Shown: piece by piece, positions 35,201 to 47,148 of the stretch
Layout of the letters: each line of letters starts with the position of its first letter
How positions within the stretch are numbered: position 1 is the stretch's first letter
Source of the DNA: Carallia brachiata
Lineage: Eukaryota > Streptophyta > Magnoliopsida > Malpighiales > Rhizophoraceae
Length of the DNA: 64,000 nt
NCBI GenBank assembly: GCA_021464245.1
Contig: JADCRB010000005.1
Span: 2,976,001 to 3,040,000, forward strand
Reading direction: 5' to 3'
The notes under the pieces: model-generated
The model's database searches: none
What the model was told of the DNA's origin: nothing
Seen by the model: only the letters and a program-made list of their open reading frames with translations
Position numbers and translations under genes: made by a program

Positions 35201-35303
35201 ATTGGCTCAAGGTTTTGGCCATGGCTGCTTTGTTTACAGTGTTCATGCCTACCTCCAGGAACTCCATTGCCACCATAATCACTGTTACTCCTGAAACCCA
35301 CAT
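32274..35303 (-). CDS. WAT1-related protein, tandem copy 2, complete, 7 exons
   Basis: Tandem duplicate of the gene at 24917-28123, same strand. Exons on the minus strand: 35303-35131, 35039-34971, 34858-34745, 34213-34003, 33670-33512, 33414-33263 and 32436-32274. Every exon length is identical to copy 1 (1041 bases, 346 residues). It differs by scattered replacements: VGMN for VAMN and KTLS for KGLS in exon 1, MERLD for [13 protein letters not shown] for [22 protein letters not shown] in exon 5, and Cys rather than Ser at the exon 6/7 junction. The tail ends [13 protein letters not shown]. Introns match copy 1 over most of their length. All frames are open, so both copies look functional; the substrate is unknown. 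Confidence 0.94.
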
Positions 35304-35354
35304 TTCTGTTGAATGTGAGGAGAGATAGAGAGAGAGAGAGAAAGAGAAAGTACA

Positions 35355-36186
35355 CTTTCAGATTCTCAATGTATAAAGCTATCTATCAAGTCCAATGATG
35401 ATTGATGAAGGCAAAGACAAGAAGAGTGGCAAAGGGGGACCTCCAAGATATGTCTAATAATGTTTGTGGGCTGTAGGTCCCATCAATTAACCAATTGTTG
35501 AATACATATCTGCCACTAGACTTCACCACATCATAGTCACCAATCCCTTCCTCTTTCTTAAGCCTCTTCCCCTCCAAACTTTTCCAAAACAATATATTAG
35601 ATGATTGCATCAACTTTTGCCTTCTGACGAGAAATTTCCTTCAGTAAATTTGGCAATCATTATCCCGACATTCACTATTATGACACTTCATTTAAAATAT
35701 AATGCACTTTAGAAGATTTAAATTCTGAAATTAAATTTTCCACTTAATCTAAATAGTGTCAAACAAAATTTGAGTTTATTTTATGTTTTTAAAGTAAAAC
35801 TGTTTTAGGTGTGACTCTTAGGAGATGATTTCTTGTCATACCCTTTTTTTTTTTTTTCTTTTTTGATAGTTTTCCACACCTTTTTAGTATTAAAAGTGGT
35901 ATCAGAAACTACCCACATTTTTAAATCAAACAAATGCAAGATTCTTTATATGTTTATCTCTAATTTACGAAGATAATTACATGTTTAAAGTTATACATGT
36001 AGTGGGAATTCATAAACAAAGAAAAGAAAGATTCTTCATGGAGTGGGCACTTGGGTGACATGCAATCCTAGCACCATTCATAGTCCACTAAGTCTATTAA
36101 ATATCACCCAATCTAACTCATGGAGGCCTCTACTCGCTAGAGAGTTTTTGATCTTTAAATACTACTTTTGACGAATTGGAGTTGAG

Positions 36187-36233
<47 letters not shown>

Positions 36234-36620
36234 ATTCCGCAATCCGATCTCCGAATATGTCTGGTAGACAGTTATATCTTTTGCAAGAATTGAAATTTTT
36301 CTTTTTTGTTTTTTCAATTCCTTTGTTAACCATTGTAGGAATTGAAGAAGAAAAATCACAAAAAAAAAGGAAAAAAAAAAGGTATAGCCATATGTTTCCA
36401 TCGTTCAAGGAGAGCGCACGAATTGGGCCACCGCAATTTCTGCAATCCTACAATTCACGAAGTTTCCTTGCTTCTTTCCCTCTTGAAATGGATGCAAGCT
36501 AAAATCCAAATCAACCAACTCCTAAAAGGACTGCAGCATTCGACAAGAGAAGTACAACGTACTGCCTAAACTTAACTGACCAATGAAGCTATATATGCAT
36601 TGCTACAATAGAAATAGAAC
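35355..36620. repeat. 5' flank of WAT1 copy 2, array unit 3
   Basis: Third copy of the array's upstream sequence, with the same order of blocks as 21350-23290 and 29600-30880. It contains an (AT)n microsatellite at about 36188-36228. Confidence 0.65.
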
Positions 36621-36834
36621 GGATATAACTGGCATGTAACCAATTGAGCATAAGAAATAGAACTTCACTATACAACTTAAGTTTAAATAATAATAAAATA
36701 AATGTTCAGTTCACTTAACGATATCTAATGATTTATCTTTTTTTTTATTTTAATCACACAATTGTCCATATCACTTTATTACTATATAAATATTATTATT
36801 TTCGTAATAAAAAAGGCAGGGGGAAGGAGCTCTC

Positions 36835-37265
36835 TTAGCATATTTGATTCGCGACTCAAAACTTTTTTCTGCAACTTGAACGTGTTTTCTAACGTGAACA
36901 TATTGACTTAAAGTCACAATGTAATCTGTGGCCTTTTTTGAAAAAAAATTAAGGTGCATTTTATTATGTTCCATTATATTCTGCGAAATATATATATATA
37001 TTTGGTCAAAATATTCTGTGACATATTAATACTTCTAAAATGATGCGTGTTAACATGACACGTCAAGAAATGTCCCACTAAAAGAGAGAAAAATTTGCAA
37101 CTCGTGTCGAACAGGTCTGAGATGCGTGTCCACATGATCAACTAAACTTAGCCCAACCCGCTACCGAGAGCAAGCCGTACGTACGATCAATCTGCCTAAA
37201 GATTCAAGAATGGGCTACAGGTTGTGAGCCACAAGCCCAAACATTCAACAATGGGGCTTCCCTAG
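36835..37265. repeat. Orphan 3'-flank copy of the WAT1 array
   Basis: It matches the sequences just downstream of both array genes (24240-24850 and 31080-32215): the AACGTGAACAT...TTGACTTAAAGTCACAATG block, then AGCCCAACC, then CAAGAATGGGCTACAG and the ACATTCAACAATGG end. In the two intact units a WAT1 last exon follows; here homology stops at about 37265 and no gene follows. Confidence 0.7.
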
Positions 37266-38605
37266 TGTGTTTTTTTTTTTTTTGGTGATATACGGCTTTC
37301 CTGTGGGCCTCCCCCCATCGCAACATTAGACAATCTCCTCAATCTAAGAACCATGGATAGGACTTTGGGCTGCATAGCCTGCGTTGATTCAAACATGTTT
37401 AAGTCCCTTAAAGCAAATTAATCAGGTTGATACTTAAGATTTCTATTTTAGAAATCTTAACTTTTAATTTTGAAAAGAAAAATATAAGATTTATGAGAAT
37501 AAAAAAAATTATTTTCATTATGTAACTTATGATCTAACGAGTCTCCTAATTGACTCAAAAAAAATTATAGTAACTAGTTAATATTGTCTAATTAGTTACC
37601 AAATATTATAATAATTAAGAATTTAAATTTTGATTTTGGGGTCTTCAAATTCTAATTTATGTATGATTGTTCACAACCTAATAAGTCTTTTAATGAAGGA
37701 AACAAAAATAACGTTTAAAGATTTAATATGGTTGGTCATGAAAGTAAACCTTGTGAGAAAAATAATGGTTCGAATCTCTCTTCTTCAAATTCTCACAAAA
37801 TATGAATTTTAATTCTGAAGTATTAAAGAATTTGCTTAAGCTCAAACATTCGTACTAAAGTAACATGCATCTGAAAGGAATTATCTGAAGATCTAACTGG
37901 AGGAGAAGTGCGCGTTTGTGTGCTGGGCGATGCTAAACTGGGAAACAGAAATACGTTTGTAAATGTGAATCCTAAACTCGTGTAGTCAAAAAGAATATGG
38001 TTGGCTGTCTGCCAACTAGTTGGAGTAGTTGGAATGAAGGCGGATGCAACGAATTGTCCTAATTTTCAATAATTAGCGTGCAACTTGTGCAAGAAAATTA
38101 GAGGACAGACCATGATGACCAACAAGGGTCTTGCTTTTCTCGCCCTCAAAATCTCAATTTATCTGGAAAGTTTCTTTTAGTGAGCCGGACTTCATAAACT
38201 GGAGTTATGAAAATAGTCTCTCGATTTAAAAATAGGGGTAAATCTCCGTATATTTAGTCATTCTTTAGACCTTGTAGACTGGGAGGTTCGTATACAAAAT
38301 TCTCTGCTTGAAAAGGGGAACAGACAAAAACCACAGACCCTAGTCCCTAGCAAAAGTCTCTTAATTAAGTCATTTAACAAAGTTTTTTTCTTTTTTTTTG
38401 ATAAAAATGGAAAAGTGAGAGGTGACGCCCTAACATCGAAAATATTGTGCCAGGTCCTCATAGTAGTTCTACAATTCTAGATGGCTACAAAAAACACAGA
38501 CACCGGGGCCTCTTGGTCTCTTAATCACATAATTTAACAAAGATTTTAGATAGCATATATCATTGCTTTATTGCGGTTTATAACTTATCACACTGTCTTT
38601 TAAGT
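37266..38605. other. Intergenic, nothing firmly recognised
   Basis: AT-rich. At 37720-37800 an A/B-box-like pair (TGGTTGGTCATGAAAG, ATGGTTCGAATCTC) suggests an old SINE, but there is no TSD. No gene is supported. Confidence 0.5.
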
Positions 38606-38622
38606 AGGAAACAAGGATTCTA

Positions 38623-38948
38623 ACCATTTGAAATGATAGTTTAGTAGTAAGTTAATATACGTTTCACATCGGCAACCCAGATTCAAGTTCCTGCATTTGT
38701 GCCCTTTCCTGGCAACTGACTGGATGTCCGCAGCAGTGAAAAAAGGCTGTGATGCAGTATTAGGTTCTAAACTCGATAATCGTTATAGTTTCTAGCTCAA
38801 TTTTACTGGTACTCGGCTGGTGAATTTATCCCTTTGGAGGGTGATTGAATGAAGTATTACAAATACGAATTGCTTCGATCTCGTTCCACTGATCCGATGA
38901 CTGACATACTAAACAATGAATGTTTTTATGGTTAAAAAAAAAAAAAGA
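38623..38948 (+). mobile_element. tRNA-derived SINE, about 326 bp, with 17-bp TSD
   Basis: It starts just after AGGAAACAAGGATTCTA (38606-38622), which is repeated exactly at 38949-38965. A-box-like TAGTTTAGTAGTAAGTT and B-box-like CAGATTCAAGTTCCTG lie near the 5' end; a body of about 230 bases and an A-rich tail follow. The perfect 17-base duplication shows a fairly recent retroposition. It has no open frame of interest. Confidence 0.9.
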
Positions 38949-38965
38949 AGGAAACAAGGATTCTA

Positions 38966-41900
38966 CAGGAAGTATGCTCAATGCAATTAACCATTCCTAC
39001 TTCCCCTAAAGCGACAACAATCCCACATGATCAACTTAATGCCATGCAGTTTGGATGGTCCAAAGGCCTCTATCACTCTTGATAATTCGCATGTAATAAC
39101 GGAAGGGAGCAATACGTTTCTATCCAATTACAGTATTCTTTATATCTATCGTAATTACAATTAATCTTTTCAAATTACAATATTATCTACAATTCTGTCC
39201 ATTATTAATAAGGTACTTGTGTGATTATTTTAGTTTGTTTTAAGGTAATTTCAAGGCTTTCTAAAACGGAACCGCAAGGGTAGCTATATTTTTTTTTTCA
39301 TAAAGAGAACATTAATTTTGCAGCCACCAGACCACATACATTGAAACAATCACCCACGGAGTAACGTCCACAAGTGTTCACATCAGTAACCTTGGAAAAT
39401 GATTTCGACACCGGATTAATATATAATTAACTCACATAATTCTTGATTTTTTTTATCATTGTTATTTTGTTGATGTTATTTATAACTTTTCATTAAAATT
39501 AAATTAAAGTCAAATTTACATTGCACAATCACATAGTATATTTGTAGGAACTGAACCAAATTAAATTGACTGATTTAACTGGTTAAATTAAAAATTGAAT
39601 ATAGATGGTAACTTATTGGTTTCTTGTCTTTCTTTTATCGGGTTGTCACGGGAGTCAACACGCCTAACTGATACCCATATTGTGGGGCTGTCACCTCAAA
39701 CAACAATTTCCGCCCACTATCCTACCTATTTTTGGCTGGACATTTCAACATTGTTGCAAGTGAAAATTGTTTTTTATTAGAATTTCAATACATGTCTTTA
39801 CTTTTAAATAAAATTAAAATAATCATATAATTTATTCAATAATATTTAATATTTTTTTAAAAAAATTTAATTATCTAATATTTATACTTTAACTCTCCCT
39901 AAGAAATTCTACTAAATAGTGAAAAAAACCCAAGTGCCCAACCAAGCAAACTACTAAACCAGCCCACAATTTCTTGGACAATAAACAGTAGTAGAAAGAA
40001 TTTTGAGGTGGATGTTAGTTGCACACACTCTGGCCTTTGCTCCACTTAAATATGGCCCACAAATTTAATAGCGGCCTAGTAAGATGAGCATCAGCTAGTA
40101 AGCAAAGCATTTGTACCGTGTCTTCCTTTTTTTTTTCTTTTTCCCTTTTTTATTGCATTCTATCTTTTTTATATTTGTGGTATTTAAGACTGTAGTACTA
40201 ACATCTGAATTCGTTCTTACATGTCTTGAGAGACGATTCTTAAACCCACTTGACCAAAAACAGACAAAAGAATATTTTCATTTACATAAATATTTCTTAT
40301 CCGGCTCTAACCTGTATTGTAAACCTAGCGTTACATTAATACTTGCCCTTCAATTACATTACCACTTGCAAACCCATGATTTACACGTTGACATATATGA
40401 AAATGTTCCAATGCACATAAGTGTAATGGGTACTTTCCGTTTTGTGCAGAGGTAGAACTATCAAACAATAATCTTTTTGAGAAGTGAGAACAAAGTGCAT
40501 CTCGCCCTACACAATGGCCATGCTCCCATGTGCAATCCCTTCTGTAAAGAGATGGGGGATAATAATAAATGGCAAAGTACCAGCTCTGTTGTTTGACATG
40601 AAATGACATTTGTTGGGACATCTTAAAATAGAGAAATATAAATTATATACGGAATTTTAGACATACTATGGTTTGTTGTTAGGGAGAAGATGCTTGAAGT
40701 TGTTATTGACTTGTCAGCCCTTTGGAGGTGTTTTTGTTTTGGGGCAGGGGGGGGGGGGTGTTGAGTGAGAAAATAAGATTTAAGTTTAAGTTTAATACTA
40801 TGTGTGTTACATTAAAAATCATATGTCACATTAGAGTCCCTTTTAAGTCTATTTTATCTTTGAAGTAAAAATCATGATAGTGAGGATCATAATAATATAA
40901 ATTTATGTCTTATATATATATATATATATATATAGAGTAATTATGTAAGCGAGAAGAAAAAGTCCGATTCTACTCTCGGTGCAGCGAGCGGGTTCGCAAT
41001 TTACTCGTGGGAGTCTTAAAAAAATATGTTACAACGGACATATAAAGTCAGTAACTCTAATAATTTTTTTGGGTACAAAATCTAATAATTATTGGTTGTG
41101 GTCATTTAACGTAGAAAAAGAGGAGGGAGGAGAGGGGGAAATGGTGGCACTTTCTAGTGAATGATCAAACATCACTGTCTTGGTACCCCACATATCTCAG
41201 TTGTGTTGTCCTCAACCACAGTGATTTAGATGCCCATTCCATCATCTCTATGATTGAGTCATTTTCAGTTCTCTGTAGGCTAAAGGAGCTAACATCATCA
41301 AAAGCTCACCACCCCACCCCGATCCTCCCCCACCCAAACTGGGTGCAATCATGGCTTTCTTATTGGACCCAAACTAACAAAATTAACAACTAAAATCTTC
41401 CCAGGGTACTAATTACGTGTGAACATTAATTCTAAAGAGTTTTAGTATATGGTCGTACTTTAAGTAATACTAATGTGGTCACGTAGTATATTTGATATCT
41501 AATAATTATTTTTTTTATCTTAGTCGATATAGGTTTTCTTTACAAAGAAATAACCCACTTCTTTTTTTAGAAGAGATTAGAAACATATTCAATAGTTGAC
41601 CTAGCTCCTCTGTCTTTTTTTTTTTTTAAAAAATTCAGTTATTCAATAAACTATATTATTTTCATCTCATTTTAATCTCACCTAAAAATTTTAACAAATA
41701 TTTCCCAATTCTAAACTGAAACCCCACATGACAAATTGATTAGGAATGGCATTAATCTATTTTCCATGGCTCCATCATTTCGTTCCAATTGATTAGGAAT
41801 ATCGACAACAATTTATTCGTCTAATTTGCCATATGGATGATTTGGATTGAAAAGCAGTTCTAGTTTTGAATAACATTATCCTGAGGTCCTTGTTGCAACA

Positions 41901-44900
41901 TATATCAATTGGTCATACATGTAAAGTTCAGAAGGGAATGGAAAAATCTTTGGCCATGTGAAAAAGTTTTGCCAAGGCAAATGCTAGCAAATGAAAAGGC
42001 TACGGAAGGTGACATAAATGTGCCATTGCGCAGGTGTGGTAGACCTCGAATTCTATACATTAATTATCACTACGTGACGCCTTGGAGTTTATCTGAATGT
42101 AGGCAAGCTAAAAATTGTAGTGCTATATATTGGGAATTATATATGACCAAGTTTGGTTCCCTTTCAATCTCTATATATATATAACATTGGATCTTCAAAA
42201 TATAATTGTTGCAAAAAGGAATTAGAGGCTTAATTGAACTTTTTTTTCCTTACTTTATTTACCTCTTTTCCCTCTGTTAAATATGATTTATTAATTATTC
42301 GGTTCTTCCTATTTTTACTATTTTTTCTATAAGTATAATTACTAAGAATCTTACACTAAATAAATCTATTTTATTATTTTTTAATTTTAAGTAGACCCCT
42401 TTTATATATGATATAAAATTATGAATAATTTATGAAAAAAAAAATTAAGTCAAAGTTACAAATACCCTAATTTATTCCAAAGCATGAAAAAAAAGTCATC
42501 ATTTAAGGTTCTCTCTCTAAAAACACGCATTTCTGCAGTGACAAACCATACTTGTCGATATGTCCGTACGTTAGTGGATCCTAAACAAGCTGTATGGCAT
42601 TTTTGACTTTATATATGCTCAATATCGCTATCATTTTTTCCTTTTTTTTTTTTTTTCTTTGATTAGCCCTTAGCTGGTGAGGGCTAGATAATGATATTCA
42701 TGAAAGGTCGTGGTTTCCAGCTTCCGACAATTCTGGCCAACCACTTCATCATGATGTTCTGATGCCCTACCAACTACTATTAGTAATGCAAGTAAAAATC
42801 GCAGATAATCTAAGCCACCAACATTGAGAAGAAGTACTATTTTGACAAGGCATTCGAGACTTTTAATTTTAAAAAACTCTAGTATCAGTAAAATAAGTTT
42901 ATTCCTTTTTATGTTAGAAAATGGAGAAGAAAAAGATGCCATATGATTGCTCTACATTTTGTCATATTAGTAGAAAACAAGAGCCGATTACCTTGATTTT
43001 CCTTTTTTTCGTTTTTTTTTTTAAGATCTGGTCTTCTAATACGTTTCAATAGCATACTTTGTAGGGATTTCCCTTTATGTTTCAAATTAATACAAATCTA
43101 TCTGTATGCCTAGTTTTTATTGTATGATAAGAAGTTGCAAACAAAACATTCTTGTTGGAAAAGTAGATTTCATATTAAATGTTATATATGTACTCTTGTT
43201 ACATTATTTTTATAAATGAAAAGTTAGCAAACAAAATGTTTGTGCTCAGAAAGAGAGAGAAAGAGATTTGGGTTTACTTCAAGGAGCACTGACTTTCGGA
43301 TCTTTGGAAATCACCTATAGGCTTTACAACAATCATGAATTCAATCACCAACCTATTTTCCCAGCAAAAACATGTCAATTAGCTGTACTTTGCATTCTTT
43401 TTAAGACAAGAAAAAGGCAATTAGCCCTACTCATCATCATTAGAATAAAGATATTATAGAGTGAAATAATTTGTGAGCTAGGTTGAATAAGATTAAAGTG
43501 AAATCAAAATAATGTATTGAATTCGAAAAGAAGAAATTAAACTAATTTGATATCGTTAGATAAATTGTGTATTCACTTATTTCTTTTTAACTTTTACTTG
43601 CGTAGTCATGTTGTTAATAAAAGAAAGCATTCCAAGACAATATCAAACTCTGCCATTCTTGAATCCAATGCCCCAACTTTATATCATTAAAATAAACATA
43701 GAGAAAAGGAAGAGATTTGCCTGCTTTTGAGTGTGCATTATTGGATATATGTTGCTGATTGTCTAGTAGCCATCATCTCTCATATATAATCACTTGCATA
43801 TTTTAAAAGCAATTCTTTTGGTTGTTTGTTACATCAAACATTATTTTATATTATCCAAAGGGATTTTTGTTTGGGGGGGGGGGGGGGGGGTGGGGGGGGG
43901 AGGAGGATGGGGGAGAGCAGAGATTCCACATTGTTAATGGAGAAAGGGATGGGGCATCACGGCAGCTGTTATCTTGACCAAGACTATTGTGCCGTTCTTT
44001 TATTTCATGCCAAAACTTCTCTTCAATGCCAACCCCACATAAAACTCTTGGATCTTTTATTAAAAAAGAGCAAAGAACCAAAATTTTGCATGGTCACTTG
44101 TTAGAACCTAGAACCATTCACCTTCACCCCCATCAATAAAAATCCAAATCTCATTTTCTTGGACTCCCAACATACTTCTTTTGCTTACATCACCTATCAG
44201 ACTCTGTCTCCAACTATTACCATTTTATTACTGAACTAGGGAAAAACCCACTGAAAATCCACAAATGGGGTTGCCTTCAAAAGAAGAAGCAAAAGAGAAA
44301 TTTATGCAGGACATTGCACTGCCGGTCACTATGAAGGAAAAAAAAAAATATTAAGTTAGAAATGCTAGGAATATGAAGAGTTTACTAGGATATCTTTATT
44401 GAATGGCATGTCAAATTGATGTGAACCAATAATTTATTTTTGTCCATTAGAATCTGTAATCAGCTTTGGACAGCGCAACAAGGTGCGAATTTTTCTTGCC
44501 TACAGGCGTTCAAGTCATTCATCCCCACCGAAGGTGAGATCTATAAAAAAAAATTTTATGTTCATGTAGTTCTGCTGAAAATATAAGAAGGAGTACACTA
44601 AAACTATACAATTCATCTAACAGTATTTATTAACTTATTTCTTTGTTAATTTTATATATTTTTTACAATTTAATACTGCATATTAACACTTGTATGATCT
44701 GTATTTCCTTACCCCACATACTGAAATTGAAAAAAGAGTCAAACATGCACAAACTTACCCCAATTCGTTTTTTTTTTTCAAAAATTGTGTCTATGATTAA
44801 ACCTATAGCTGTTGCAAGATTTGTTATGTCATTTCATGTAAAAAAAAACTCAATACAACTCTAAGTACTCTGGACATTATTTGATATAGGATATGGGTAT

Positions 44901-46842
44901 ACGCATTGAACTACAGATTTTTTTCTCTTTTTTCTTATGCAGTGAATTATAAGTTGATTATATATGAAATGTAAGAACAATTTTCTGTGATGGGACGGTC
45001 AAAAAGAGAGTGTGGTGGCCTGCCAAGCTTTCTTGGTGTCAGGGAGACGGGAAATGAAAGCACTGAAAGCTCCTTTTAGCTACCATGTCCGCGTAACTGC
45101 TCCATACGCTCGCAGAAAATCAACATTAAGAGGGAGAATAAAAGAAATTCCAAAATTTTACTCAAGTTCGACTTTGTAAAACAATTTGATAAAGTAGGTC
45201 GATCCAGGTAAAAGATATTGTCGATCAAGTGAAAAGGGCAGCACATCTGTTAGCTTAAAATACGATGAGCTTGGCTATTTGTTCAATGGAATGCAATTAA
45301 TTAATGTATTAAGCACACTATGCATTGGATCATATGCACAATGCACCTATGTGCAAACACTTTGTTTTCAAAACCCATTAATATCAATTTGTTGAAGGTC
45401 CTTTTTCATCTGAAATTTGCACAAATCGATATTAATGGCATCCATCTTGAGTGTTCACAGGAAGACTTATTAGCTAGATAAGTCATCAATCAAAACATAT
45501 CATGTGATTTTAATGTTTTGTGCTCCAAATATTGTCCCCTTGATTGAGTCCTCTCAATCTAGACTCTTAAAATTGTTAGTGTACGGGCTAATAGTCAATG
45601 TGTAAGTTACTATCTTTAATACATATTTAATATTTTGTCCATTTTATTAATCAATTAAATGATTAGTGCAATGCATATTTATTTCATAAATAATATTAAG
45701 AATTCTATCAAAAACATGCATATTTTCTAGGTTTTTTTTGTAAAAAAAAATTGGCTATGCATGATTTCTAGTAATAAAACAAGAGACTTGAACACTGATT
45801 GAATCCAGCATCCAGAGATTTTGGTGATGTCAAATATTCATCTAATAGGCAGACTGCAGACACCCATGTTACAACAATCCACAATATTTAATTGAACATT
45901 GGGACTAAGTAAACAAATTGATGAGAGGATACATTTCCATTCCTATATTGTGCGAAAGGATGAGTCTTAACCAGCTGGTGTTATTCAATTAGTTATCAAA
46001 TAATATATTTAAGTAAGAGATGAGTGAATACTTAGAATATAATCCTTCCTCAAAATTATTTGAAAAAAAAAGAAAAGAAAATTGACGAGCCTCTCACGTT
46101 GTGGCCACTTGAAAGCCACATATTTCTAACTCTTTGACATACAACTGCAAAGTAAAATACAATGATTGTCGTGTCGTACATTTTTAGTGTTATCTTCGTG
46201 TAATTTTAATTGTAGTTTTTTGTAGATTCCGGTTCAAAAATCTACGTCTATTTAAGAGCCCGACCGGATAAATGAAGAGAGGGTAAAAAGAAAGTTTACG
46301 TGGGACTGAAACGATTAGTAACAAAAGAGATAGAAAACAAACAGACACTGGAATTAGCAGAGAAAAGTACTGGCTGTGTCATGATCACTGATCATGATGA
46401 AGTGTAAGAAATTAAAGAATTTCAAAGGTTAGGTCTTTGCTGATATTTCCTGGACCATAATTGAGAAACATTGGTGGAAATGAAACAGTACCACTACTAC
46501 TACTACAGTAGTAGTACTGCTGGTGGACTGTGGAGAGTATTTTTGAATGGAGGATCCATAAACAGGACCTCTGGGAACCAGGAGGGCAAAAGGGTGGGCC
46601 TTAGGAGATCATTTTGGTAAAATTATCAGCGTGATTTTTTTCTTCCTGAAAAAAAAAGGAAAGTGTATAATACCTTGATATTTTTAGTTGGAATATTGTG
46701 TCTATTTTTTAAGGAAGGCACTACAATTTTAACTAATTAAAACAAGCACAGTATTATTAGGTATAAGTTTTATCCCATCAACTTAAACTCAAGACTTTCG
46801 TTTAGCACGCTCAATGCCTAATATCAAACCACAATATGCGGT
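38966..46842. other. About 7.9 kb intergenic region, no gene supported
   Basis: Only short chance frames. It contains G runs at about 40743-40757 and 43875-43901, a TA microsatellite at about 40914-40934 and an ACT/AGT triplet palindrome at about 46491-46519. The last few hundred bases are presumably regulatory for the gene at 47149. Confidence 0.5.
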
Positions 46843-47022
46843 GGTTTTCAGCATAATTAATTAGACTGTCACTACCTAGGGGAAAACAAAAAGGACGGAA
46901 AGAGATAGTTGGAGAGAAACAAAGAAAGATGAGGTTTTGAGCATGATTAATTAGACTGTTACTACCTAGGGGAAAAAGAAAAGACAGACAGAGACAGTTT
47001 GAGAGAAAGAAAGAAAGATGAG
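46843..47022. repeat. 90-bp tandem duplication upstream of the bHLH-MYC_N gene
   Basis: Two diverged copies with a period of 90: both contain ATTAATTAGACTG, ACTACCTAGGGGAAAA and the end AAAGAAAGATGAG. They lie directly before the TATA element. Confidence 0.8.
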
Positions 47023-47033
47023 TATATATAAAT
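47023..47033 (+). promoter_or_regulatory. TATA box of the bHLH-MYC_N gene
   Basis: TATATATAAAT lies about 115 bases before the ATG at 47149. A (GA)n tract at about 47112-47137 follows in the leader. Confidence 0.5.
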
Positions 47034-47148
47034 GTGAGATTTCCTGGTTGGTAGGCTTATATAAAGAAGCATAGGATATTGAGGTTTGCCTTCTTCAAAT
47101 AAAGGAGTAGGCGAGAGAGAGAGAGAGAGAGAGAGAAGGTAGCTGATC

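Noticed and set aside
36162..36502. Frames with IYIYIY runs on both strands
   Set aside because: Translations of the (AT)n microsatellite at about 36188-36228.
37720..37800. Possible additional SINE
   Set aside because: B-box-like ATGGTTCGAATCTC is present but no TSD or clear tail; kept only as a note.
40331..40621. 96-codon minus-strand frame, Cys/His-rich
   Set aside because: No zinc-finger spacing, no splice context, no recognisable family.
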